A stretch of 64,000 bases of DNA from assembly GCA_008711295.1 (NCBI GenBank), contig VUYV01000180.1, positions 1,976,511-2,040,510 of the forward strand, in the 5' to 3' direction. The translations under genes were made by a program, and so were the position numbers. Below are positions 38,992 to 48,324 of this stretch, one piece after another; the first letter of the stretch is position 1, and every line of letters starts with the position of its first letter. The DNA comes from Anarhynchus alexandrinus. Its lineage: Eukaryota; Chordata; Aves; Charadriiformes; Charadriidae. The notes under the pieces were generated by a model. It did not search any database. It was not told where the DNA came from and saw only the letters and a list, made by a program, of their open reading frames with translations.

Positions 38992-41900
38992 GTAAGAGTT
39001 AAATTGAAGACCCACTGAAGCTAAGTAGGAGGCTAAATTATAATTACATTTCCTTTCTCTGTCTTCCCCCCCGCAAGATAAAAGCATGAAAACAAAGATC
39101 TGCGTTCCCAGCAATGTCGTGTAATGAAAATGTAACGTATCACCAAATATCAATACATTTAACTGGAAAATTAGAAAAACAATGCTGTTTGTTTACTCTA
39201 AGATTGAGAATGATCTGAACGAGATCCCTTTTGCAGAAAATCTTTATTTGTTTATTCACAAAGGCATGTGTACCACTTAGAAAGGGAGAACAACCTGATT
39301 TGAAACAATAACAAGTATTCAGTCCTTAGGAGCTAAATGAGGTAAGAAATAACACAATATGCTGACCTATATAGTAGCCCATCTAGAGGTGAATTCATTA
39401 TTTTTATTATTTAAAACAGCACTTTGCAGACATTAGCTAATTGTCTAATTATCTCCCAGCCTCCCCCATTTATAAATAGAGATGCTGAGGAAGAGGGAAT
39501 GAATGCTTTGCCAGAACCATTCCCCATCTAAAGAGTGGAAACAGAATAAAATCTCAGGAGCTCTTTACTTGCAGCCTGCACTCAGTTCTCTGAATCTCTC
39601 GCAATGCGTATGGAACAGCAGCCAAAGCGTTTAGAGACTTGCTGGTGATGTCGCAGACGAAAGGAGACATTTGCCTTCGGGTCAGACACATTAGATTGAT
39701 TGTGGGACGACTCCAAGAAGACCACAAGAGCTTGAGTCATCCTACAACTTGAGTCACATGCCTTCTTCACAGGAATACCCTGGAAGGCAGGGGAGGCAGA
39801 GAGAAAAAAACCCCACCCTCTCTCTCCCTGGCTGGCAGATGGCATTGCAGCCACTTGGCAGAAGGCAGAATATTACAGTTCGGCAGAAAGGGATGCGTCC
39901 CAGGTCAAAAAACGAGTGTCAATGTATGGTTCATTCATGTCTGCTTTTCTAGTAAACAACAGAATAAAGTTGGTATGAAAGGAAAGAGAAAAAAGTCTCA
40001 AATGTTTACTTTCATCCTCGTTTACAGCTTTTTCTTCAGGAAGAATCTTTTGTAGGACTCAAAGGCAAAGCCAGGAACCTGGCTGATTAACTTAAAATGA
40101 TTGCCTATATTTTAGAGAATTAAACATAGGTTCGATAGGCAACACTTTAAAGTTAATCAGAGAGATTTCTTCCACAATTTGTGGGAAAAGATGGCAGATG
40201 ACTTGCTATACAAGAGTGCCTGTTTTAGACACCTATTTAAGGGTGGAATAAGCTGTGCTCTGGAGGCAGGTGTATCTTTTTATTAGCAAGGTGATGAAAA
40301 GATAAGCTTTGCCTGGGTGCTTAAGTCTAGATAGCTAAGGCTAGATGAGACAAAAAGTTCCAGAAAATTGTTTACATTTTTGAGGCACTATATATATATA
40401 TTTTACAATGATAATTATTCAACCTATGATGAAGCTCCGTATCAAACCTACACATAATTACATATGTTTTATTAGTAGGAGTATTTCCTCTGGTCGAAAG
40501 AAGAAATCCCCACATGTGGCAGCCTCAAGGCAGAATCTGCTAGATAGCTTTCCTGCATGCCCACGCGCCCAAATGCATTTAAAACTTACACTGCAGCAGC
40601 GGGTACTTGAAACACAAAGATATTACCAAATTTTCATATCATCAGTCTGAAAAAACTTTTCTAGGATGGCATGTTTTCCAGGAAAGTGGAATAAAATCTG
40701 GGGTAATGAGCAGCATACATTATTTCTAAATTAATTCTTTCTCTGTTTTCCACATTCTTCATACCACAGACACGGGTGGAAATGGGGCTACAAATGCAAG
40801 TTAATGTGATTTCTGGAACAGCAGCATCATATCAGTAGATCACAAAGAAAACCTGCCTAATGTAGGCATTGTAACTTCAACTGGTAAAGAATATTCTACT
40901 GTAGCATGCTTAAACAGAAAATCAGACTATGAATTAAACAATGAGGTTATATCTAAAAGTACTTTTTTTTTTCTTAGAGTGAAGTTGAGGGACAGCAAAT
41001 GAAAACTATTTGGCTGATCAACCAAAGCTTAAGACTTTTTACATAGCGCACATTTTTAAAAATTTTATTTAATAAAAAGATTATAAATGAGTATTTCTGA
41101 GAAAAATCAAGTACTATCTCTTTCCTATGAAGTGAATTTTGACACAAGGAAGGGCTGGGATACCTATAAGACAACCAAGCAGAAAAGGCAAAAAAATCCT
41201 TTGATGTCTGTAAAAACGTAATTAGGCTATAACATTTATTAGAAGACAGCAAATGTATGCAATTAGTAAGAGAGGGAAAGGAGGAAAAAATATTTTAAAA
41301 GCCGTAATCTACCTTTTGGTGTTCTTTCAATCCTTTTTCTTCCATTCCCATATGGGGACAATCTTTATTCTTCTATTTCCTTTGTACAAGCCTGGCTTAA
41401 AAATGCATTGCAATCTTTCCCCTGATCTCAGCATGCTTTGGATCAGACCTTACTCTAATAGGCACAGGCTAATTTGTGCGAGACATTTATATTATCTTCT
41501 TCCTGCTGCAGTCATGTGCAAAAGTTATATTTCACTTGTTTGATGGCTTCAGTTAATGAAGAATGGCCTCAGTTCATTTCAGCTCATGCCCAAATATACC
41601 AGCTGGATGTTATATTATGACTGAGCTCTCATTATAAAGATGTCATGATAAAGATGACCTACAATTTTTGGAGAGAAATTATCGGACTTCCAGATCCCAT
41701 GTCATCCGTTCATTGTTCCATGGCGGAAAATGTCAACAAACAAAAACATGTTCTCATTCTCTAACAAGAAGTCTCATAGGATACAGAGCAAACATCTGCA
41801 AGATAATTCAATCAACGACATTAGTATCTTCCAAGTTTGTACTGCACAGGCTTTGCAAATCCAGTCTGACAAACTTTTATAGCTTACTGGGTGACAGTTA

Positions 41901-44779
41901 ATCCTTTAATTTCATAGGAAAAGCTTAAAAAAAATCAAGCCAAAGGGACAAAATTGAAGGTAATGTGGAAAGTGGGAACAAAGGAGAGTGCAAGAATCTT
42001 AAAACCCGATTTTGAACCATTGGCACAGGGATTAGTAGCTTCAGTGCCTGCTAACATTAACATAAATTTCCCATTGCTTTGGGGCAATCAGGCCCAGATG
42101 CCTGAAGCTTTCTCACAGTAATTCAGCTTTCTGAAAAACACTGAGTGGGAAACTAAAACATTGGGAATGTGATGGGAAATAAAATGAATTCCTCAGTGTT
42201 CTTAAGTTGCTTGTGTCTTCAACCATCATGGATATTATTCTCAGCAAACAGATAATTAAATCTCTGACTCCCTTCCCAGGTAATGTGTAAATTAATACCC
42301 ACTTGTTGTAAGAAGTCAAACTAAAACAAAAAATATACAACTCTGAGGATGGTAAAGCACATACTTGACATATCATTTTGCCAACAAAGAATGTGTAGAT
42401 ATTCCTATTGAATACAAATTGTTTAACCTGTGAAAAATAATTAATATAAGAGGAACTAGTAATAGGGAACTAGTAATGGGCCTGATAATGTTTGCTTGGT
42501 ATTAAAAGTGCGGGATGACACTCCAATGCAAACGTTTAACTGAGTACTTCTGTTAATAATTGTTGCAATGGTAGAACCAGTCAATCTAAAAATAAAATGA
42601 AATCTACTATTTTAAAAATAGTCTGCTGCGAGATCTTACAAAAAGAAGTGCTGCTTACCAATTAGAAAATACATTTTTTCTTATATAAAGAACATAAATT
42701 ACAAAGACAAGATATGGCTCTCAAACCTGTTAAAATCATCTGAAAGACCTACATACAGCTCTTCAGACCTTACAATTTTGTATCAAAAAATCAAAGAAAA
42801 GCAAGAGATTAATGCAGGAAGTTACCATATATATGACAACAGGCAAAAATTTAAGAACATTTACTTTGAAACAGGCAAGCCTGCTATTCTGACGAGTGTT
42901 TACTACCATTAATGTGTTATGTCAAGAATTATTTCTGCTTGGTAAGCTGAAGTACTTTCACATGGAAAGAAAACATGTGGTATGTAGATTAAGCAATAGC
43001 TTCAAGTCTCTTGAATGTTGCGCATGTTCATGCTGTTCTTTGTCATCAGTGCTTGATAAATTAGCTATCTTACATATTAGGAGTCAAAGAATTAAAGAAC
43101 ATCCGCTCTGACTGTATTGATCGAAGCAGTGTATGGCAGAGCTGACACTGAACCACATTACTTTAAGGAGATCCATCTGTGAAACATCTGGTGACTCCAC
43201 CAGCTAGGGAGACGGACTTTCATGAGTGCCTCACACTTGCCAAGCTTTGGAACATGAGTAATAAATATTCCTAATAAAAAGTGTCATTTCAAAGCAAAGC
43301 CAGTATTTTGCGCCACTGGAGTTATTTAGGATGAATGATGAATATGGGGACATACTTCTGTAAAGATAATTTAGAGGAAAGTTTGTCCCTTTTCTTCACA
43401 TTCCTATAATTCATTGACCTAGTTTAAATAAAATTCCATTATTTAGATCAGATTTATGATAATAAAATTTTGAGGGAGCTTTGAGAGAAAGAAGCTACAG
43501 TATATACTTCAGATTCTCTACCCCACTGCATGCAATCAGCTTCTTGATTTTCAGATATTATTTTATAGCCTTATTTTTTTCCCTTGAGCTCCAAGACCTA
43601 ACACTAAGGGGCACCAGAGAACTGAACTGCATCTGTTCAGATCCATCAGGAAACAGCTGCTGCAACTAACATTGTAAGTTATTCACCGTGTTAGGTGGAG
43701 AGGGAATGGGGCTTTGGGGGAAACATAACAGGAGAAACAACAGTTCTGCATGACACATTCTCTGTTACAGAAAACTGTCACTGGAAGAGCAAGGGCGCGC
43801 TCATTTCGGGAATGCTGAATGCCTTCTTACAGTTTATCGTTAGGTGTTGAAAAAGAACTCTCACTCTATTTTTCCAGACAAAAGTTGGGAAAACGTGTGA
43901 AAATATTGCATGACATGAAAATGGATTTTTTGGAGAAGCCAAGTATATCTAAAAAAATCCTATCAGATTGACTTTATTTGCTTTGATCCTAGACAAGTGT
44001 AAACAGCAGAGCACAGACTTAGGAATTCATTCTTATATTCTGTTTCAGATGAGGTCTGGATACCAGCATTTTTTCATTATCGATTCTTAAAATTCCACTG
44101 TGGAGATAAAGAACATTTCTAGTTTACCCGTGGACTGCAAAATTGCCCATTACCCTCTCATTTTCCCAACAAGACAACAGGAAAACAGTATTTAAAAAAA
44201 ATAATAATCAAGCTTGTTTGCCAAGTGGGGACTCCAAAACCGACTTCCTTCACCCTGAGTTTGGCTGCCAAATATAGAAGAATTATGCAGCCAGTGCCAT
44301 GTATCTTAATAGAGCACATTCTGAAAACCTCAGACCTGATGTCAGGAGCCTGTTGCTTATCCCAGTTGTTTGGTTTTTTTTGTCCCGTATTTCTGTTTAA
44401 GTCCCTCTATTCCACCACAAAATACAGAACCAACCAAGCAAAATATAATTAAATAAATTACACTACGTATCAGAGAAGTTAAGTTGTTCTGATTCCCTTT
44501 TAAAAGCTTGGTCACGGTCTTGTCCAGAACAGAAAGCATTACAAAAATGCAGATACAGTACAGGGCCCAGTATGTCAAATCATTGCAATCAAATCTCCAA
44601 GACCAATATTAATAATGTACCATTAGCAGATGGTGTGAGCTGATTGACTGAGAATTGCAAAGATGCATTCTGATTTGAGTACTGTAGACTTTTTCTTATA
44701 ATATTAGCACTTATTTTTGTGTCTTTAAATAGGCTGTCAAAATAAAATCCGCAGACAACTTCTGCTCAGTGTAGAATTT

Positions 44780-45150
44780 GACTCATAGATCTTTTAAGGC
44801 CAGATGAGACCATTATGATAATGCGCTTTGACCCCCAGCATAACACAGGGCATAGAACCTCGCTCAGCAATTCCTCCCTCGGGTCTGCGTCTTCTGTTTG
44901 AGATATGCCATCTCCTTCTGAAAGACGTCCAGCCTTGATTTATTACTCAAAGTGGTGGAAATTCCAGCACATTCCTTGGTAAACTCACCCCTCAGTTAAT
45001 GACAGCTGCAGTCAGAAAAGGTACAAGTTTTGTCCTCCTCTGATACAGTTCAGTTTCAAATTTCTTCCCACTACACCTTTCAAAGCTGTATTAGAGAGCT
45101 GCCAGCGATCTATATCAGTTTATAGACCATGCCCATGTTTGTTAAGGAAT
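44780..45150 (-). mobile_element. Ancient CR1 3'-end fragment, antisense
   Basis: In plus orientation the block opens with ACTCATAGATCTTTTAAGGC and GATGAGACCATTATGATAAT, followed by AACACAGGGCATAGAA, GACGTCCAGCCTTGATTT and CCTTGGTAAACTCACCCCTC. This order matches the reverse complement of the 3' end of an old CR1 lineage common in turtles, crocodilians and birds. It is strongly diverged and non-coding, clearly older than the CR1 copies at 22.4 and 60.9 kb. Confidence 0.75.
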
Positions 45151-46029
45151 AAAGCCTTCTTTAACCAAATAATGGGGAAAAAACATGTTTTGGGGTATAT
45201 TGTGCACCTTGTTCAAGGGCCATTAGCAGTTCTAAATGGTCCCTTACCCAAGGATGGAGAAAGCCTCCAGAACAAGGAAAGGTATGGCCTCTAAACCTTC
45301 CTCCAGTCTAGTGGAGAAATTAAAATATACATCTTGGTTATGCTATGGCCAGATAGCACACATGATGTCTTCAGAGGAAGACCTTGTAACTCCAGGTCTT
45401 CGTCTGATGATGTTCAACCTCTAGCTGGCACCTTCTCTTGTCTTGTGCGGTATGCAAGTTTTTCTGTTGCTGTTACATGAAGGTGTGTCAGCAAGCAAGA
45501 TGAAGGTAACTTAGGAGTGACCAAACAGTATGTTTCGGTAAGCAAAAGACCCTGCTGGTTGGGCCCTGCAGGTGGTGGGATCTCTGCTGTGGGTCTGAGC
45601 AGAGATCATCAGCGATTCACCATCCTAGTGGGGGAGTTAAACCTGGTCTCTCTGTCTCTCTCTCCAGGCAGAGACACCTAAAAGGTGAAACACAAAGACT
45701 ACCAGCTCACGTGCAGGACCAGGGTTTTGCAAAACTTCTCTTGGGGGAACAGCTTGGGGTTTATGGGCATTTTGCTTTCCAGCTTGCTGACTGAAAGACA
45801 GGCAGCTGTGTTCAGGCTTTTTACTGTGGGGCCAAAACCTGCCAGGATCCAGCGTCTGGAGTTTCATGTGCCATTTGTGATTTGCTATGACAAGGGCAGT
45901 CACAGCGACAGACCTCTCCAGCCACCATCCTGCGTGGACATGGTGTTTCAGGGCCACAAAGGGAAGGAGACCCTGAAGGAGAGAGGGCTGGAGGGTGGGA
46001 CCAAGCAGTCCCTTCAGTGAGACGAGTGG
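45151..46029. other. NALF1 upstream flank
   Basis: GC content rises gradually from about 45.5 kb towards the island. Open frames on both strands (up to 183 codons on the minus strand from 46188 to 45637) are low-complexity or unremarkable and are not called as genes. A divergent promoter transcript is possible but not shown by sequence. Confidence 0.6.
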
Positions 46030-46087
46030 AAAGAGTTGCACCGAGGAGGCCCTTTGGAGGGGCCATGTGGTCCCCAGTGCCTCTCCC

Positions 46088-46112
46088 ACCTCCTCCTCCT
46101 CCTCCTCCTCAG
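46088..46112 (+). repeat. CTC triplet run
   Basis: A short CTC repeat in the upstream part of the CpG island. A related CTC/TTC run at about 46390-46425 encodes the hydrophobic part of the uORF at 46260-46475. Confidence 0.75.
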
Positions 46113-46119
46113 GCAGGAG

Positions 46120-46260
46120 GAGGCAGAGTTGCTGCTGCTGCCAATGCGCCAGGATAGAGAGATCTCGGCGCGGGAGGAGATGACGCAAAAGGCAGAGCTC
46201 CCCCCAAAAAAGTGTTTCTCCAGGACGAAGATGGCGGCAACTTAGCCCAGGGGCCCAAGA
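46120..46260 (+). promoter_or_regulatory. NALF1: Probable core promoter region of NALF1
   Basis: This is the upstream edge of the CpG island. It contains a CCAAT followed by GCGCC at 46141, a CRE-like TGACGCAA at 46181-46188 and a YY1-like AAGATGGCGGC at 46228-46238. YY1 sites of this form commonly lie just downstream of transcription starts in TATA-less promoters, so a start near 46.2 kb is inferred. If so, the 5' leader would be roughly 850-900 nt. No transcript evidence is available here. Confidence 0.4.
46228..46238 (+). promoter_or_regulatory. YY1-like site, also holding the first leader ATG
   Basis: AAGATGGCGGC matches the YY1 consensus that spans an ATG. The same ATG (46231) opens a four-residue uORF ending TAG at 46243-46245. 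Binding is inferred from sequence only. Confidence 0.45.
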
Positions 46261-46390
46261 TGCCTGTGCCCATCGGGGGCCCCCAGCCAGGCAGTTCCGC
46301 CCCGTGCGCCCGGGGACACCGCGCCCGGCGGCAGCAGCGGCGGCAGCCGCAGCCCATTGTCACCAGCAGCGGCGGCGGCCCCGGCAGCCT

Positions 46391-46421
<31 letters not shown>

Positions 46422-46475
46422 TTCAGCATCCTCGGCAGCGCTCCGGGAGCCCTGCAGCAGCGTCTCTCCAGTTAG
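46260..46475 (+). CDS. uORF in the NALF1 5' leader, predicted 71-residue peptide with a hydrophobic core
   Basis: This reading frame starts at a true ATG with A at -3 and C at +4, and stops at TAG 46473-46475. The predicted peptide has an Arg-rich stretch at about residues 18-28 and an unbroken Leu/Phe run at about residues 44-58, encoded by CTC and TTC repeats, so it would resemble a small membrane-inserting peptide if translated. It lies upstream of the main NALF1 start and would therefore be expected to affect scanning ribosomes. The alternative is that it is a by-product of the pyrimidine triplet repeat with no function. Whether the leader transcript includes it is unknown. Confidence 0.3.
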
Positions 46476-46631
46476 AGCGGAGGGGGGAGAGGAGAAAGAG
46501 GAGACGGAGACAGCGGTGCGGGCATCTGTGCCGCGGCTCGGGGCTGAGGAAGAGGAGCAGCGGCGGCGGCAGGGAGGAAGAGGAGGCGAGGAGCCCTCCC
46601 GGAGCCGTCCGTCGGCAGCGGGGGACGCGGC

Positions 46632-46691
46632 ATGCAGCTGTCCGGGGGCAGCGGGCTTTTCTCAGGAGGGAGATGGGGAGCTGCGATCTGA
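46632..46691 (+). CDS. Short uORF in the NALF1 leader (19 residues)
   Basis: ATG at 46632 within GCATGCAG runs 19 codons to TGA at 46689-46691. It overlaps a second short ATG frame at 46673-46705 (10 residues) in another frame. Both sit in the CpG-rich leader. There is no sign of selection on the peptide; they are listed because they are ATG-initiated and upstream of the main start. Confidence 0.25.
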   Translation: MQLSGGSGLFSGGRWGAAI

Positions 46692-46830
46692 CCATGCCTG
46701 GGTGAGAGGGGGAAAGGACCAGCCGCGCAGCCCCGCCACCACCAACTATCACCACTACCACCACCATCTCCTCTCCCTCCTCCTCTCTCTGCGTTATTGC
46801 TCTTATCTTCTCCACGGCACTCCGCGTTGG

Positions 46831-46857
46831 ATGGACTGGGGCTGCTTCGTGTGGTGA
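46831..46857 (+). CDS. Short uORF in the NALF1 leader (8 residues)
   Basis: ATG at 46831 (context TTGG before it, G at +4) encodes eight residues, three of them Trp or Phe, and stops at TGA 46855-46857. It ends about 240 nt before the main start, far enough for reinitiation. Function is not known. Confidence 0.25.
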   Translation: MDWGCFVW

Positions 46858-46896
46858 GACCAAGGCAGAGCCACCGGCGAAACCCGACAATATCTC

Positions 46897-47004
46897 AGAG
46901 GAAGAAAAAGAAGAAAGAAAGAAGAGGGAGAAAGAGAGAGAGAGAGGGAGAGAGTGGAAGAGGGAGCGAGCGAGCGAGCGAGAGAAGGGAAGGCAGGCAA
47001 GAAA
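46897..47004 (+). repeat. Purine-rich GA/GAGC low-complexity tract in the NALF1 leader
   Basis: About 100 bases consist almost only of A and G, with GAGA units, then a short GAGC run near 46965-46981. It lies between the short uORF at 46831 and the uORF at 47027. On DNA it is a polypurine tract; on RNA it would be an unstructured purine-rich leader segment. Confidence 0.8.
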
Positions 47005-47026
47005 ATCCCCCCAATCTTTTAAGTCA

Positions 47027-47101
47027 ATGCATATTGTGGTGACACTGGCAAAGGAGCCCTCACGGTGGAGTCGGCCAGGGCTGTGCGTTCCCAAAATATG
47101 A
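47027..47101 (+). CDS. uORF whose stop codon overlaps the NALF1 start codon (24 residues)
   Basis: The last ATG before the main start, at 47027, opens 24 codons that terminate at TGA 47099-47101. The NALF1 ATG is 47098-47100, so the two frames meet as ATGA. The uORF start context is weak (T at -3, C at +4), which predicts leaky scanning past it; ribosomes that do initiate would terminate on top of the main start. The arrangement is directly visible; a regulatory role is inferred. Confidence 0.4.
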   Translation: MHIVVTLAKEPSRWSRPGLCVPKI

Positions 47102-47916
47102 CCAGGGGTGCTTGGATGTGCAGTCGGCAGTATGATGACGGCTTAAAAATCTGGTTCGCACCCCGGGAGAACGAGAAACCCTTCACGGATTCGGAGAGGG
47201 CTCAGAAATGGCGACTGTCCCTGGCATCGCTCTTGTTTTTCACAGTCCTGCTCTCTGATCACTTGTGGTTCTGCGCCGAGGCCAAATTCACGGGGACCGG
47301 AGAGAAGGAGCAGCCGCCGCCCGAGAAGCCGGAGCCCGCGGAGCCGGAGCTGCTGGCGGGCATGGGGGAGCCGGCGCCCCCCGCGCCCCGGCTCCTCGCC
47401 CCCCCCTCGCCCTCCCTCCCGCCCTCCCCCGGCAGCAGCGGCGGCGGCAGCCGCGGCAGCCGCACCAACGGCACCGAGCCCCGGCACGGCAAGGCTGCTT
47501 TCCTGGGGAACTCCACCGCCAGGCCCCTGGAGACGTGCCCCCCCCCGAGCTCCTCGTCCGGGCAGTGTTTCAGCGTGGGGGACGCGGAGGCGGTGTGCCG
47601 GCGGCGGGGGGGGCCGGGGCGGCCGCGGGGCGCGGGGCAGAGCCCGGCGCCCGGCTGGGACCTGACGGATTTTTACCTTTCCTTTTGTAATTCCTACACA
47701 CTTTGGGAGTTGTTCGCCGGGTTGTCCAATCCGGACACTTTGAACTGCAGTCTGGATGTGGTGCTGAGGGGGGGAGGCTCCTGCAGCCAGTGCGTCCAGG
47801 CTTACCAGCGCTACGACCAGCACGCTCAGGAGAAATACGAAGAGTTTGAGGTTATGCTCCAGAAATATTTACAGTCGGATGAGTACTCGGTGAAATCGTG
47901 TCCTGAGGATTGTAAG
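47098..47916 (+). CDS. NALF1: NALF1 (FAM155A) coding exon 1, NALCN channel auxiliary factor; gene continues beyond the window
   Basis: This exon encodes the first 273 residues of NALF1/FAM155A, recognised from its N-terminus (MTRGAWMC, then [13 protein letters not shown]) and the block [16 protein letters not shown]. Known family role: auxiliary subunit of the NALCN sodium-leak channel complex with UNC79 and UNC80, with a cysteine-rich extracellular domain over the channel. Seen here: a short basic N-terminus, a hydrophobic membrane segment at about residues 39-60, a Pro/Glu/Ser/Gly-rich linker at about 68-130, N-glycosylation sequons at N124, N138 and N216, and ectodomain cysteines at 147, 157, 167, 197, 217, 229, 232, 268 and 272. 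The ATG at 47098 is chosen because family similarity begins there; the frame is open a further 11 codons upstream but without an ATG. The exon ends at CPEDCK, codon phase 0, on AAG|GTAGGA, where family members also have an exon boundary as I recall it. Later exons lie outside the window. Confidence 0.95.
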
Positions 47917-47922
47917 GTAGGA
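47917..47922 (+). other. NALF1: 5' splice donor of NALF1 coding exon 1
   Basis: The junction AAG|GTAGGA follows the Cys-Lys codons at which family similarity stops. Unspliced, the frame would stay open 43 codons into low-complexity Ala/Val/Pro/Gly sequence and stop at 48046-48048, which does not resemble the protein family, so splicing here is the best reading. Confidence 0.9.
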
Positions 47923-48150
47923 GCCCCTGCTGTGTTTCCTGTCCCTGGCTGGCGGGCTGGCGTGCCTCCCTCGCCTGTTGTGGCTGCCGTGGTCCGTGTT
48001 TTGGCTGCTTCGGTCTCTGCTCCTGGCGCCGGCGGCCGTGGTTTTTAGGGTGCAGTCGGAGCTGCGGAGGATAGCGGCGGGGAGCCCCCGTTAGCGCATT
48101 GCTACGAGGGAGGCAGAGAGAAGGGGGAAGGCTGGATTTAAAACAAAAAA

Positions 48151-48324
48151 NNNNNNNNNNNNNNNNNNNNNNNNNNNNNNNNNNNNNNNNNNNNNNNNNN
48201 NNNNNNNNNNNNNNNNNNNNNNNNNNNNNNNNNNNNNNNNNNNNNNNNNNNNNNNNNNNNNNNNNNNNNNNNNNNNNNNNNNNNNNNNNNNNNNNNNNNN
48301 NNNNNNNNNNNNNNNNNNNNNNNN
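48151..48324. other. Assembly gap (174 N) inside NALF1 intron 1
   Basis: A run of Ns begins 234 bases after the exon 1 donor, between an A-rich stretch and a very GC-rich stretch. It probably reflects a GC-rich sequencing dropout. Any feature in the missing sequence cannot be assessed, and reading frames drawn across it are artefacts. Confidence 0.99.

Larger units (their letters stand above)
33641..44779. other. Intergenic, AT-rich, upstream of NALF1
   Basis: Besides the trinucleotide microsatellite at 35.3 kb and the CpG cluster at 38.6-39.0 kb, it holds a small direct duplication around AACTAGTAAT at about 42456-42479. No gene can be supported. Confidence 0.7.

Noticed and set aside
42456..42479. 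Short direct duplication around AACTAGTAAT
   Set aside because: A two-copy local slip of about 15 bases; ordinary in AT-rich DNA.
45637..46188. 183-codon minus-strand frame near the promoter
   Set aside because: Composition-driven; contains a Glu run from the CTC repeat and no protein family features.
46304..46857. Long Ala/Ser/Pro-rich frames in the NALF1 leader (46304-46705 and 46357-46857)
   Set aside because: They begin at GTG and TTG, not ATG, and consist of CpG-island triplet repeats. Only the short ATG-initiated parts were kept as uORFs.
46423..47094. 223-codon minus-strand frame opposite the NALF1 leader
   Set aside because: Low-complexity translation of the purine tract and triplet runs; no domain seen.
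47143..47823. 226-codon minus-strand frame opposite NALF1 exon 1
   Set aside because: A shadow of the GC-rich coding exon; the plus strand clearly encodes the family protein.
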